A DNA stretch of 64,000 bases, taken from positions 248,001 to 312,000 of the forward strand of contig NZ_SGXT01000013.1 in NCBI RefSeq assembly GCF_004216855.1, written 5' to 3'. The notes below the pieces were generated by a model that did not search any database, was not told the DNA's origin, and saw only the letters and a program-made list of their open reading frames with translations. Below, piece after piece: positions 31,539 through 40,146 of the stretch (its first letter is position 1; every line of letters begins with the position of its first letter). The position numbers and the translations under genes are program-made. The DNA comes from Microcella alkaliphila (GTDB lineage: Bacteria; Actinomycetota; Actinomycetes; Actinomycetales; Microbacteriaceae).

Positions 31539-33838
31539 CCGCCCGCGTGCGCGCCGCGCGCCCGGCCCCGACCGCGTGGTGGTTGAGCGTCGCGGTGCTG
31601 GTGTCGCTCGGCGCGGCTCTCAGCGCGTTGAGCGTCGTCATCGGCGAGGGCGCATGGTTTGTTCCGACGATGGTGACCGCGGCGATCGCGGTGACTGTCG
31701 CCGCGGTCGTGCGGCGTCTCGTGCCCGCGTGGCGGGTGTTCTGGTCGGTTGTTGCCGGAGCGGTCGCGCTTTTTGCCGCCATCGTCGTGCAGTTCGCCGC
31801 CGACACGGCGCTGCTGGGGGTCGTGCCGCTGCCGGAGACGTTCCTGCGGTTCTCGCTGCTCATCCGCGAGGGTGAGCTGTCGATCGTCGAGCAGGCGGTT
31901 CCTGCCTTCGCCGACGACGGCATCCGCTTCCTGCTGGCGGCCGGAGTGGGGGCGCTCGCCGTCGCTTCCGACGCTGTCGTCGCCGCGACGCGGCGCCCGG
32001 CGTTGCTGGCCGTGCCGCTTCTGGCGCTGCTCGCAATCCCCGTGATCGTCGCACCGGGGGCACTGCCGATCGTCAGCGTGCTGGTGACGGCCGCCGCGTT
32101 CCTCGTCGTGCTCGCCCTGCACCGCCCCGCGGCCGTCGGGGGAGCGGGCGGGGTTTCGCGCCTCGTCGCCGCCGTCAGCGCGGCACTCGTCGCCGCCGTG
32201 ATCGTGCCGGGACTTTTGCCGACGGCGGTCGTCGGCGCAAACCCCGCGGGCACGGGGCCGGCAAGCCTCGTCACGGGCGTGAACCCTGTTCTCGAACTCG
32301 GCAACGACCTGCGTCGCTCGAGCCCCGTCGAGGCGCTGCGCTACTCGACGGACGCAGAGGGCGGCGTGTACCTGACGCTGTCCCACCTGGCCGAGTTCGC
32401 CGGCCAGCAGGTGCTGCCGGTCGAGTTCGACGCCCCCGCCGTGCCGCTCGCCGAGCTGTCGCCGCCGACCTGGTTGCCCGACGAGCTGACGACCGGCACC
32501 CTCGACACCCGCATCAGCCTGCGCACGTTGCGCACCCAGTGGTTGCCGCTGCCGCAGGCGCCGGCGACCGTCTCCGGCGTCTCCGGCGAGTGGGTGATCG
32601 ATCCCGCCGGCACGACCGTGCGCGCCGACTCGGGCGTCGCCCGCGACCTCACGTACACCGTGCAGAGTCTGGTCGCGCAGCCCACCACCGAGCAGTTGCG
32701 CGCGGCGACCGCGGGCGGCGACGGACTCGAGGAGTTTCTGCAGATTCCTGACGGGCTTGATCCGAGCATCCCGCAAACCGCCCTCGAGGCGACCTCCGAT
32801 GCGCGCACCCCCTACGAGCAGGCGATCGCGCTGCAGCGCCTCTTTACCGGCGGCCAGTTCGCCTACTCAGAAGATGCGCCCGTCGAGGGCGGCTACGACG
32901 GCTCAGGCGCCGACATCGTGGCGCAGTTCCTCGTCGAGCGCAGCGGCTACTGCGTGCACTTCGCGAGCGGGATGGCACTGATGGCGCGCACGCTCGACAT
33001 CCCGTCGCGCATCGCGGTCGGGTTTCTGCCGGGGGCGCGCAACCCGCAGGTGCCGAGCGAGTACATCGTGAGCTCTGACAACATGCACGCCTGGCCTGAA
33101 CTGCACTTCGACGGCCTCGGCTGGGTGCGCTTCGAGCCGACCCCCAGCCTGGGCGTCGTGCCCGAGTACGCAACCGACGACATTCTGATCGGCGACGACT
33201 TCGTGCCACCCGACGGCGAGGCACCCGCGCCCGACGAGACCGACCCCGCCGACCCGGCGAACCCCGACGGTGACACCGACCCGGCCGACCCGGCGAACCC
33301 CGACGGAGACTCCGACCCGGACGGGCCCGACGGCATCCCCGACCTCGTCGACGGTGACGACGTTGCGGGCGGCCTCGGCAGCGACGGCGGTCTGCTGGCC
33401 GATCCCGTGCTGCGCTCGAACCTGATCGTCGCCGCGCTCGTGCTGATCGCGCTCGCGCTGCTGGCGACCCCCGCCCTGTGGCGGGCGAGCCGTCGCCGTC
33501 GACGGATGCGCGCCACCGATCCGCTGATCGTCTGGCGGGAGGTGCGTGATACGGCCCGCGACCTGCGTTTGGCGGCCGAGCCGACCCGCACCGTCCGCGA
33601 GCTCGGCGCAGGCTGGGGCGTCGATATCGCGCTCGTCGCGCCGCTCGTGACGGCATTGGAGGCGCGGGCCTACGCCGGACCGCACGGCGAGGGCGTCGTC
33701 GCGCCGCCCGTCGAGCCCGTCCTCGCCGCGCTCAGAGCGGCCGTGCCGTGGTGGCGCCGCGTGCTCGCGGTGATCGCCCCCCTGTCGCTGATCGACCGTG
33801 AGCCCGACGACGCGCGCGTCGTCGTCACGGCTCCATAA
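31535..33838 (+). CDS. TgpA-like membrane transglutaminase
   Basis: The protein has 767 residues. It has a DUF3488-type membrane domain of several helices in the first ~220 residues, an extracytoplasmic transglutaminase core, an acidic repeat (PADPANPDGD twice), a TM helix near 630-650 and a cytoplasmic C-terminal DUF4129-like part. Catalytic residues are Cys473 (SGYCVHFASGM) and His518 (HAWPEL). The third position, usually Asp, is Glu534 in WVRFEPTP, a form frequent in actinobacteria. The likely role is peptide processing or crosslinking at the cell surface. The 3' end overlaps the convergent DUF402 gene by 14 nt. Confidence 0.88.
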   Translation: MTARVRAARPAPTAWWLSVAVLVSLGAALSALSVVIGEGAWFVPTMVTAAIAVTVAAVVRRLVPAWRVFWSVVAGAVALFAAIVVQFAADTALLGVVPLPETFLRFSLLIREGELSIVEQAVPAFADDGIRFLLAAGVGALAVASDAVVAATRRPALLAVPLLALLAIPVIVAPGALPIVSVLVTAAAFLVVLALHRPAAVGGAGGVSRLVAAVSAALVAAVIVPGLLPTAVVGANPAGTGPASLVTGVNPVLELGNDLRRSSPVEALRYSTDAEGGVYLTLSHLAEFAGQQVLPVEFDAPAVPLAELSPPTWLPDELTTGTLDTRISLRTLRTQWLPLPQAPATVSGVSGEWVIDPAGTTVRADSGVARDLTYTVQSLVAQPTTEQLRAATAGGDGLEEFLQIPDGLDPSIPQTALEATSDARTPYEQAIALQRLFTGGQFAYSEDAPVEGGYDGSGADIVAQFLVERSGYCVHFASGMALMARTLDIPSRIAVGFLPGARNPQVPSEYIVSSDNMHAWPELHFDGLGWVRFEPTPSLGVVPEYATDDILIGDDFVPPDGEAPAPDETDPADPANPDGDTDPADPANPDGDSDPDGPDGIPDLVDGDDVAGGLGSDGGLLADPVLRSNLIVAALVLIALALLATPALWRASRRRRRMRATDPLIVWREVRDTARDLRLAAEPTRTVRELGAGWGVDIALVAPLVTALEARAYAGPHGEGVVAPPVEPVLAALRAAVPWWRRVLAVIAPLSLIDREPDDARVVVTAP

Positions 33839-34346
33839 GGGCAAGCCACGCGTCGGCGCGGCCATCGAACACGCCCTCGCCCCGGGCGGCCAGGTCGCGC
33901 ACGCGGCGGGCGTCGCTGAGCACGCGCGCCGCGACATCGTCCGGGTAGCCGAGGGTGCGGCGGTGGGCCGAGAACTCGTCGACGTCGTCGATGTAGGGGT
34001 TCACGCGCGGCGAGCGCACGATCACGTCGAGGTCCATGTCGATGGCCGAGGCCCCGAATTCTTCGAGCCGTAGCTCGGCCGCGATGTCGACGTAGAGGCC
34101 GATGCGGGCACCCTCGCGGTCGGGAAAAAACGCGGGCATCCACTGCTCGCCGGGCATCAGTACCTTCACGTTCGGCCGGTAGGCGTGGAAGTCGGCCCCC
34201 GGGCGGCGGCTCACGGTGCCCTGCTGCTGGCCGAACCAGACGCCCGTCTCGTCTTCGCCGAGCACGATCACCGGATGCACCCAGTGCGGTGACCCGTCCC
34301 ACTTGCGCCAGCGCAGCTCGGCAGCGGAGCCGGGCTCGAGGGTCAT
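33825..34346 (-). CDS. DUF402 domain-containing protein
   Basis: The protein has 173 residues. The DUF402 beta-barrel (FomD/nucleoside-phosphatase-like) is indicated by WMPAFFPDREGARIGLYVDIA followed by DMDLDVIVRSPRVNPYIDDVDEF. Its acidic cluster binds metal in studied relatives, which act on nucleoside di- and triphosphates. The substrate here is unknown. It overlaps the transglutaminase gene tail to tail by 14 nt. Confidence 0.82.
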   Translation of the reverse strand: MTLEPGSAAELRWRKWDGSPHWVHPVIVLGEDETGVWFGQQQGTVSRRPGADFHAYRPNVKVLMPGEQWMPAFFPDREGARIGLYVDIAAELRLEEFGASAIDMDLDVIVRSPRVNPYIDDVDEFSAHRRTLGYPDDVAARVLSDARRVRDLAARGEGVFDGRADAWLALMEP

Positions 34347-34408
34347 GCTCGGAAGGCTATCGACCGCCCCTCAGCGAACGCCCGGCGCGCCCGCCGACAC
34401 TGAGAAGC

Positions 34409-35668
34409 GTGACCGATGCCCACGCCCTCACCGACTGTGCATCGTCGCTGTTCCCGCCCACCCGCGTCGCCGGCCTCCAGCGCGCCGTCGACGCCGTGCC
34501 GCGCCTTGGCGCCGCGTACGGCCGCGACCGCAACTACGACCGAGGCCTCGGCAACGACACCACCGTCAGCGCGCTGTCGCCGTACGTGCGCCATCGGCTC
34601 ATCACCGAGCACGAACTGGTGGCGGCCGTCATCGAGCGGCACGGTGTTCGTGCGCCGGAAAAGTTCGTCCAGGAGGTGTTCTGGCGCACCTACTGGAAGG
34701 GCTGGCTCGAACTCAGGCCGCAGGTGTGGCGCGACTACGTGGCCGATGTGAGCCGCCTTGTGGACGATGGCGAGCATCCGCTGCCCGTCGACGCTGGGCT
34801 GCGCGAGCGATACCTCGCCGCCATCGAAGGACGCACCGGCATCGACGGCTTCGACGACTGGGCGCGCGACCTGGTCGCCGACGGCTGGCTGCACAACCAC
34901 GTTCGCATGTGGTTCGCCAGCATCTGGATCTTCACACTGCGCCTGCCCTGGCAACTCGGCGCCGACTTCTTCCTGCGGCACCTGCTCGACGGCGACCCCG
35001 CCTCGAACACGCTCAGCTGGCGGTGGGTGGCCGGCCTGCAGACCCGCGGCAAGACGTACCTGGCCACGGCCGAGAACATCGCGCGCTACACCGACGGGCG
35101 CTATCGGCCACGCGGGCTCGCGACGACGGCGGAGCCGCTGGACGGGCCTCCCGTACCGGCGGCGACTGCCGCACCCGAGCCGAGGCCTCTCGCTCCCGGG
35201 CGCGCTCTGCTGCTGCTGGGTGAGGACGACCTGCACCCCGAGTCGCTGCCGTTTGCCGGCGTCAAGGTGGTGGGGGTGGTGCGGCCGGAGCGGGGCGCGC
35301 CCCGCGGTCCAGGGCGTGCCGCAGGCGGGGTGCAGGCGTTCCAGCGCGGCGCGCTCGTCGACGCCGGTCGGCGCGCGAGCGAGCGATACGGATGCGCGGA
35401 ATCCGTGATCGACGAGGTGCGAGCATCCGAGCTGGTTGCGCTCGCCCACGCGCACGACGTCGACCGCATCGTGACCGCGTATGCGCCCACCGGCTACGCC
35501 GCCGACGCGCTCGAGTGGGCGCGCGCGGAAGCCGCCGGGGACGGCATCGTGATCGAGACCGTGCTGCGCGGCTGGGATGCCCGTGCCTGGCCCCAGGCGA
35601 CGCGCGGCTTCTTCCCGTTCACGGAGCGCATCCCCGGGCTTCTTCGTGATGCCGGAATTGGCGCGTGA
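34409..35668 (+). CDS. Photolyase/cryptochrome-like protein with swapped domain order
   Basis: The protein has 419 residues. The first ~250 match the C-terminal FAD-binding domain of photolyases: VSALSPYVRHRLI, FVQEVFWRTYWKGWL, GWLHNHVRMWFASIW and LLDGDPASNTLSWRWVAGL. A Rossmann-like alpha/beta domain follows from about residue 265, ending TRGFFPFTERIPGLL, which resembles the end of the antenna domain normally found at the N-terminus. The order is therefore FAD domain then alpha/beta domain, a circular permutation. Whether it repairs DNA or is a light sensor is unknown. GTG 34409 was chosen because the FAD domain begins right after it. Confidence 0.78.
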   Translation: MTDAHALTDCASSLFPPTRVAGLQRAVDAVPRLGAAYGRDRNYDRGLGNDTTVSALSPYVRHRLITEHELVAAVIERHGVRAPEKFVQEVFWRTYWKGWLELRPQVWRDYVADVSRLVDDGEHPLPVDAGLRERYLAAIEGRTGIDGFDDWARDLVADGWLHNHVRMWFASIWIFTLRLPWQLGADFFLRHLLDGDPASNTLSWRWVAGLQTRGKTYLATAENIARYTDGRYRPRGLATTAEPLDGPPVPAATAAPEPRPLAPGRALLLLGEDDLHPESLPFAGVKVVGVVRPERGAPRGPGRAAGGVQAFQRGALVDAGRRASERYGCAESVIDEVRASELVALAHAHDVDRIVTAYAPTGYAADALEWARAEAAGDGIVIETVLRGWDARAWPQATRGFFPFTERIPGLLRDAGIGA

Positions 35669-35755
35669 CACGGCGCCGCGACCGGCGATAATGAGCGATA
35701 GCGGCGCCGGTGCCCACCGGCGCGTCACACCCTCGTTGTCAAGGAACCGATAATC

Positions 35756-37129
35756 ATGACCGACACGATGAACCGGTCAACTGCATCCCCCGCCCACCCC
35801 CACCTCGACCCCGCGGACGGCCGCCGGGCGTACGAGCTCGATCGCCAGTACGTGTTCCACTCGTGGAGCGCGCAGGGCGCCCTCGACCCCTTCGTGATCG
35901 CCGGTGGGGCCGGCAGCGAGGTGTGGAACTACGACGGCGAGCGCTACCTCGACTTCTCGTGCCAGCTCGTCAACACCAACATCGGGCACTCGCACCCGAA
36001 GGTCGTTGCCGCGATTCAACAGCAGGCCGCGACGCTCGCCACGGTCGCGCCGTCGCACGCGAACCTCGCCCGCGGCGAGGCCGCCAAGCGCATCGTCGAG
36101 AAGGCCGGTCCCGGTTTCTCGAAGGTCTTCTTCACGAACGGTGGCGCCGACGCGATCGAGAACGCCATTCGCATGGCGCGCCTGACGACCCGCAAGCACA
36201 AGGTCATCTCGACCTTCCGCAGCTACCACGGCAACACCGGCGCCGCGATTGCCGCGACCGGTGACTGGCGCCGCATGCCGAACGAGTACGCGTGGGGGCA
36301 CCTGCGCGTGTTTGGCCCGTTCCTGTACCGCAGCGAGTTTCACGCCACGACCGAGGCTGAGGAGTGCGAGCGCGCTCTGCAGCACCTCGAACGGACGATC
36401 CAGGCGGAGGGACCCGACACGATTGCCGCGATGGTGCTCGAATCCGTGCCCGGCACGGCCGGCATCTTCGCGCCGCCCGCCGGCTACCTCGCCGGCGTGC
36501 GCGCCATCGCCGACAAGTACAACATCGTGTGGATCGCCGACGAGGTCATGGCGGGGTTCGGTCGCACCGGCGAGTGGTTCGCCTGGCAGGGGCAGAGCGT
36601 CAACCCGGAGGGCGTCGTGCCCGACCTCATAGCGTTCGCAAAGGGCGTCAACTCGGGCTACGTTCCGGTCGGCGGAGTCGTGATGTCGCCCGAGATTGCG
36701 GCGGCCTTCGACGAGCGCGTGTTCCCCGGCGGCCTCACGTATTCCGGCCACCCGCTGGCGATGGCCTCGATCGTCGCCTCTATCGACGCGATGGAGGAGG
36801 AGGGCATCATCGAGAACGCGAAGATGATCGGTGAGCAGCACCTCGGCCCCGGCCTTCGAGCGCTCGCCGACAAGCACCCCATGATCGGCGAGGTGCGCGG
36901 CCTCGGTGTCTTCTGGGCGCTCGACCTCGTCACCGACCGCGAAACGCGTGAGCCGGTACCGGCCAGCGTGATCGGCGCGCTGAAGCGTGAGCTGATGGCG
37001 CGCCGGGTGCTGCCGTTCGCTGCCGACAACCGCATCCACGTCGTGCCGCCCTGCGTCGTGACGCCGGAGGAGGTCGAGCGAGCGCTCGTCGCCTACGACG
37101 AGGCGTTCACGGCGGTTACGCAGGGCTGA
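35756..37129 (+). CDS. PLP-dependent class III aminotransferase
   Basis: The protein has 457 residues. PLP residues are visible: WIADEVMAGFGRTG and Lys296 in FAKGVNSGYVPVGG. The GHSHPKVVAAI and FFTNGGADAIENAIRMARL motifs place it in the omega-amino acid:pyruvate or 'aspartate aminotransferase family' group of class III. The donor could be beta-alanine, taurine or a diamine; sequence alone does not decide. It is monocistronic, with an AAGGAA ribosome site. It is a different enzyme from the gabT at 59799. Confidence 0.88.
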   Translation: MTDTMNRSTASPAHPHLDPADGRRAYELDRQYVFHSWSAQGALDPFVIAGGAGSEVWNYDGERYLDFSCQLVNTNIGHSHPKVVAAIQQQAATLATVAPSHANLARGEAAKRIVEKAGPGFSKVFFTNGGADAIENAIRMARLTTRKHKVISTFRSYHGNTGAAIAATGDWRRMPNEYAWGHLRVFGPFLYRSEFHATTEAEECERALQHLERTIQAEGPDTIAAMVLESVPGTAGIFAPPAGYLAGVRAIADKYNIVWIADEVMAGFGRTGEWFAWQGQSVNPEGVVPDLIAFAKGVNSGYVPVGGVVMSPEIAAAFDERVFPGGLTYSGHPLAMASIVASIDAMEEEGIIENAKMIGEQHLGPGLRALADKHPMIGEVRGLGVFWALDLVTDRETREPVPASVIGALKRELMARRVLPFAADNRIHVVPPCVVTPEEVERALVAYDEAFTAVTQG

Positions 37130-37247
37130 TCAGGCGCGCTCCCAGTGTCGTTGGGGCGGTTACGGAGACAGCGCCGCCTACTGTGATGAGGCCGCGGCAT
37201 CCACCGTTTGATCGGGGGTGGATGTCGCGGCCCTACACTTAACGGCT

Positions 37248-37778
37248 ATGCCTGCTGCGATTTCTCCCTACCGCGTGTCCGCGCGCGACCTCATGCATCG
37301 CCCCGGCGAAATGCGCGAGCGCAGCCTCGAGTTCGCGGCCCCCGAGCAGCTCGGTGTGGGCGCGGCCTACGTCGCTGAGGGCTCGCCGCTCACGATCGCG
37401 TTGCGGCTGGAAGGCCTGCACGACGGAATTTTGGTCACGGGTGAGGTCGATGCGACCCTGTCGGGCGAGTGCGTGCGGTGCCTTGATCCCGTCTCGCGAC
37501 CCCTCGAAGTCGAATTCCAGGAGCTTTTCGCGTATTCTCCTGAGGACGCTGTCGACTACACGGTTCACGATGATCACGTGGATTGTGAACCCGTAGTTCG
37601 GGACGCGGTTGTGCTCGCGCTTCCGTTCCAGCCCGTGTGTCGCGACGACTGCCCCGGCCTCGACCCCGAGACCGGCGAAAAGTTGGCGGACCACGCTGAA
37701 CAGAGGCCGCGCGAGGTCATGGACCCGCGCTGGGCTGCCCTGGAAGGATTCCGGGCGGCTGAGACCGACACCGACTGA
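37248..37778 (+). CDS. YceD/DUF177 family protein
   Basis: The protein has 176 residues. It contains the DUF177 metal-site pattern: CVRCLDPVSRPLEVEFQELF, then CRDDCPGLDPETGEKL. In bacteria and plastids the family is linked to 23S rRNA accumulation and is almost always next to rpmF, as here (75 nt). TACACT (37234-37239) lies 8 nt before the ATG, leaving almost no leader. Confidence 0.9.
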   Translation: MPAAISPYRVSARDLMHRPGEMRERSLEFAAPEQLGVGAAYVAEGSPLTIALRLEGLHDGILVTGEVDATLSGECVRCLDPVSRPLEVEFQELFAYSPEDAVDYTVHDDHVDCEPVVRDAVVLALPFQPVCRDDCPGLDPETGEKLADHAEQRPREVMDPRWAALEGFRAAETDTD

Positions 37779-37853
37779 CACCGGCACCCCCACTGACTGA
37801 AGACTGAACCTGGGCGCGCGTGCGCGCCGAGGCTGAGAGAGAAGAGAGACACC

Positions 37854-38057
37854 ATGGCTGTTCCCAAGCGGAAGAAGTCGCGCGCCAACACCCACGCCCG
37901 CCGCTCGCAGTGGAAGGCTGAGCTCCCCACGCTCGTCAAGACCGTCGAGAACGGCAAGGTCGTGTACAGCCTTCCCCACCGTGCGAAGGTCGTTGAGGAC
38001 TCGGCGGGCACCCCGCTGTTCCTCGAGTACAAGGGCCGCAAGGTCGCTGACGTCTGA
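37854..38057 (+). CDS. rpmF: 50S ribosomal protein L32
   Basis: The protein has 67 residues. The N-terminus [20 protein letters not shown] is the L32 signature. There are no cysteines, so this is the zinc-free form. A GC hairpin (GGCGCGC/GCGCGCC, 37813-37828) lies in the leader ahead of a purine-rich ribosome site. It lies in the yceD-rpmF-rnc-mutM order. Confidence 0.96.
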   Translation: MAVPKRKKSRANTHARRSQWKAELPTLVKTVENGKVVYSLPHRAKVVEDSAGTPLFLEYKGRKVADV

Positions 38058-38079
38058 TCGGTCCGACCGATCCGTGGCG

Positions 38080-38787
38080 ATGAGCGCTGACCCCGGGGTG
38101 ACCCCCGACCGGTCGGCGCTTATTGCCGCGCTCGGGGTCACGATTGACCCTGAGCTGCTCGAGCTTGCCCTCACCCACCGCTCGTGGGCGTACGAGAACG
38201 GCGGGGTGGCGAACAACGAGCGCCTCGAGTTTCTCGGCGACTCGATTCTCGGCCAGGCCGTCACGGTCATGCTCTACTCGAGCTACCCCGACCTCGACGA
38301 GGGTGAGCTGGCGAAGCGTCGCGCGTCGCTCGTCTCTGCGGTGGCGCTCGCCGAGGTGGCCCGGGGCATCGGCCTCGGCGATCACCTAAAGCTTGGCAAG
38401 GGCGAAGAGCTCACCGGCGGCCGCGGCAAGTCGTCGATTCTCGCCGACACGGTCGAAGCGCTGATCGGCGCCGCGTATCTCGACTGCGGCGGCGACGAGG
38501 CCACTGCGCTCGTGTTGCGGCTCATCGATCCGTTGCTTGCCGACCCTGCCCGTTTTGGCGCCGCCATGGACCCGAAGACGTCGCTGCAGGAGCTGGTCGC
38601 ATCTCTCGGCCGCACGGCGCCCGTCTATGAAGTCGTCGACGCTGGCCCCGACCATTCGAAGGTCTTCACCGCGACCGTCGTCGTCGACGGTGAGGGCATC
38701 GCAACCGGCACCGGCACGAGCAAGAAGCAGGCCGAGATGGCTGCGGCGTTGAGCGCCTGGACGGCGCTGTCGGCGCGCACGGCGTGA
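38080..38787 (+). CDS. rnc: Ribonuclease III
   Basis: The protein has 235 residues. The catalytic signature NERLEFLGDSILG is near 45, with the second acidic pair in LADTVEALIGAAYLD. The C-terminal double-stranded-RNA-binding domain runs from about 160 (DPKTSLQELVASLG to TSKKQAEMAAALSAW). It processes rRNA and cleaves structured RNA. ATG 38080 was chosen; GTG 38074 two codons earlier is possible. Confidence 0.95.
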   Translation: MSADPGVTPDRSALIAALGVTIDPELLELALTHRSWAYENGGVANNERLEFLGDSILGQAVTVMLYSSYPDLDEGELAKRRASLVSAVALAEVARGIGLGDHLKLGKGEELTGGRGKSSILADTVEALIGAAYLDCGGDEATALVLRLIDPLLADPARFGAAMDPKTSLQELVASLGRTAPVYEVVDAGPDHSKVFTATVVVDGEGIATGTGTSKKQAEMAAALSAWTALSARTA

Positions 38788-38817
38788 GCCGGCGCGTATG
38801 GCGCGAGGCGAGCATCC

Positions 38818-39747
38818 GTGCCTGAACTGCCCGAGGTTGAGGTCGTCCGCCACGGCCTCGCCCCCGCCGTCACGGGCGCGACGATCGAGCGCGTCGAGGT
38901 GCTCGATGAGCGCTCGCTGAAGCGCCACGACGGGCCCGCGGAGGACTTCATCGACCGGCTGACGGGGGCGCGCCTTGTCGCGCCCGTGCGGCGCGGCAAG
39001 TTTTTGTGGATGCCCGTGGCCGCGGGCAGAGGATCCTTCGGCGACCCCGTCGAGGCCCTCGTCGTGCACCTCGGCATGAGTGGGCAGGTGCTGTTGCGCT
39101 CGCGCGGTGCGGACGATGGTCCGCTGACGCGCATCCGGTTCGAGATCGTGCACCCGGAGCACGGCGAGCTGCTCGTGAATTTTGTGGACCAGCGCATCTT
39201 CGGGTCGATGGCGCTCGATGTGTTGGAGGTGACGCCCGATGGGGCGGCCGGCGGCTATGGGTCTGAGTTGGCGCTCGTGCCGGGCCAGGTCGCGCACATT
39301 GCGCGTGACCCGCTCGACCCGGCGTTCGACGATGCGGCGTTCATCGCGGCGCTGCGGCGGCGCCGCACGGGCATTAAGCGGGCGCTGCTCGACCAGACGC
39401 TGGTGAGCGGCATCGGCAACATTTATGCCGACGAGGCGCTGTGGGCGGCGCGCCTGCACTATGACCGGCCGACCGCGTCGCTGCCCGTTGCTCGCGTTCG
39501 CGAGCTGCTCACCGAGGTTCGCGTGGTGTTGGCGCGGGCGCTCGAGGAGGGCGGTACGTCGTTCGACGCCCAGTACGTGAACGTGAACGGAGCGAGCGGG
39601 TACTTCAGCCATTCGCTGCGCGCCTACGGCCAGCAGGGTAAGGCGTGCTCGCGGTGCGGAGGTCTGATCGTGCGCGAGCAGTTCATGAACCGCGGCTCGC
39701 ACTTCTGCCCGCGCTGCCAGCCGCGCGCCCGCCGCCGCGCCGCCTGA
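38818..39747 (+). CDS. mutM: Formamidopyrimidine-DNA glycosylase
   Basis: The protein has 309 residues. The N-terminus after the GTG is PELPEVEVVRHGL, giving the catalytic Pro2 and Glu3. The zinc finger at the C-terminus has the four cysteines C-x2-C (CSRCGG) and C-x2-C (CPRC). It removes 8-oxoguanine and FaPy lesions and nicks the strand. It follows rnc by 30 nt. The H2TH region is in TLVSGIGNIYADEALW. Confidence 0.95.
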   Translation: MPELPEVEVVRHGLAPAVTGATIERVEVLDERSLKRHDGPAEDFIDRLTGARLVAPVRRGKFLWMPVAAGRGSFGDPVEALVVHLGMSGQVLLRSRGADDGPLTRIRFEIVHPEHGELLVNFVDQRIFGSMALDVLEVTPDGAAGGYGSELALVPGQVAHIARDPLDPAFDDAAFIAALRRRRTGIKRALLDQTLVSGIGNIYADEALWAARLHYDRPTASLPVARVRELLTEVRVVLARALEEGGTSFDAQYVNVNGASGYFSHSLRAYGQQGKACSRCGGLIVREQFMNRGSHFCPRCQPRARRRAA

Positions 39748-39888
39748 GCCGCGGTCGCGCTGGCCGCCGCCGCTGGGCCGCCCCGGCGCTGCCTGTCCTC
39801 CCGCCGCGCCCGAGCCCGACGTCGCCTCACGCGTGGGTGACGTCTCTGACTGGCCTTGCCCCGAGAGGTAATCCACCACCCTCAGCAA

Positions 39889-39943
39889 CTTCCACAACAG
39901 CGGAATGCCTGACGTGAATTCACGCGTTCCGCTTCTTTGGAAG
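39889..39943. repeat. 55-bp interrupted palindrome
   Basis: CTTCC ... AGCGGAA ... CGTGAATTCACG (39913-39924) ... TTCCGCT ... GGAAG pair symmetrically with short bulges. The perfect 12-bp core and matching outer arms suggest a cruciform or strong RNA hairpin. There is no T-tract. Confidence 0.65.
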
Positions 39944-39967
39944 GCGCGGCAGAGGGCATACTTCGCC

Positions 39968-40026
39968 GCGAGTGTGCAGTCGTGGCGGGTTTGCCTCACG
40001 CCGCACAGCCACAACTGCACACTCGC
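39968..40026. repeat. REP-like palindrome, copy 1
   Basis: GCGAGTGTGCAGTCGTGGC (39968-39986) and GCCACAACTGCACACTCGC (40008-40026) are inverted arms with one mismatch around a 21-nt loop. The right arm is repeated at 48580-48597. Confidence 0.75.
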
Positions 40027-40146
40027 GCGACCTACTGCTCGCGCGGGCTGTCTCTCGGCGAGGCGAGCCGCCGTGCGCGCCGCCAGGTAGGTCGAATTGC
40101 GCGCGGCGGCCCAGGTCGCGCCACGCGCCCTGCCGGAGCACCAGCC

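Larger units (their letters stand above)
39748..40146. other. Intergenic region with two palindromes
   Basis: There are 399 bases between convergent mutM and the GNAT gene. I see no gene. It holds a long interrupted palindrome (39889-39943) and a REP-like inverted repeat (39968-40026), listed separately. These may end transcription from both sides. Confidence 0.6.
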
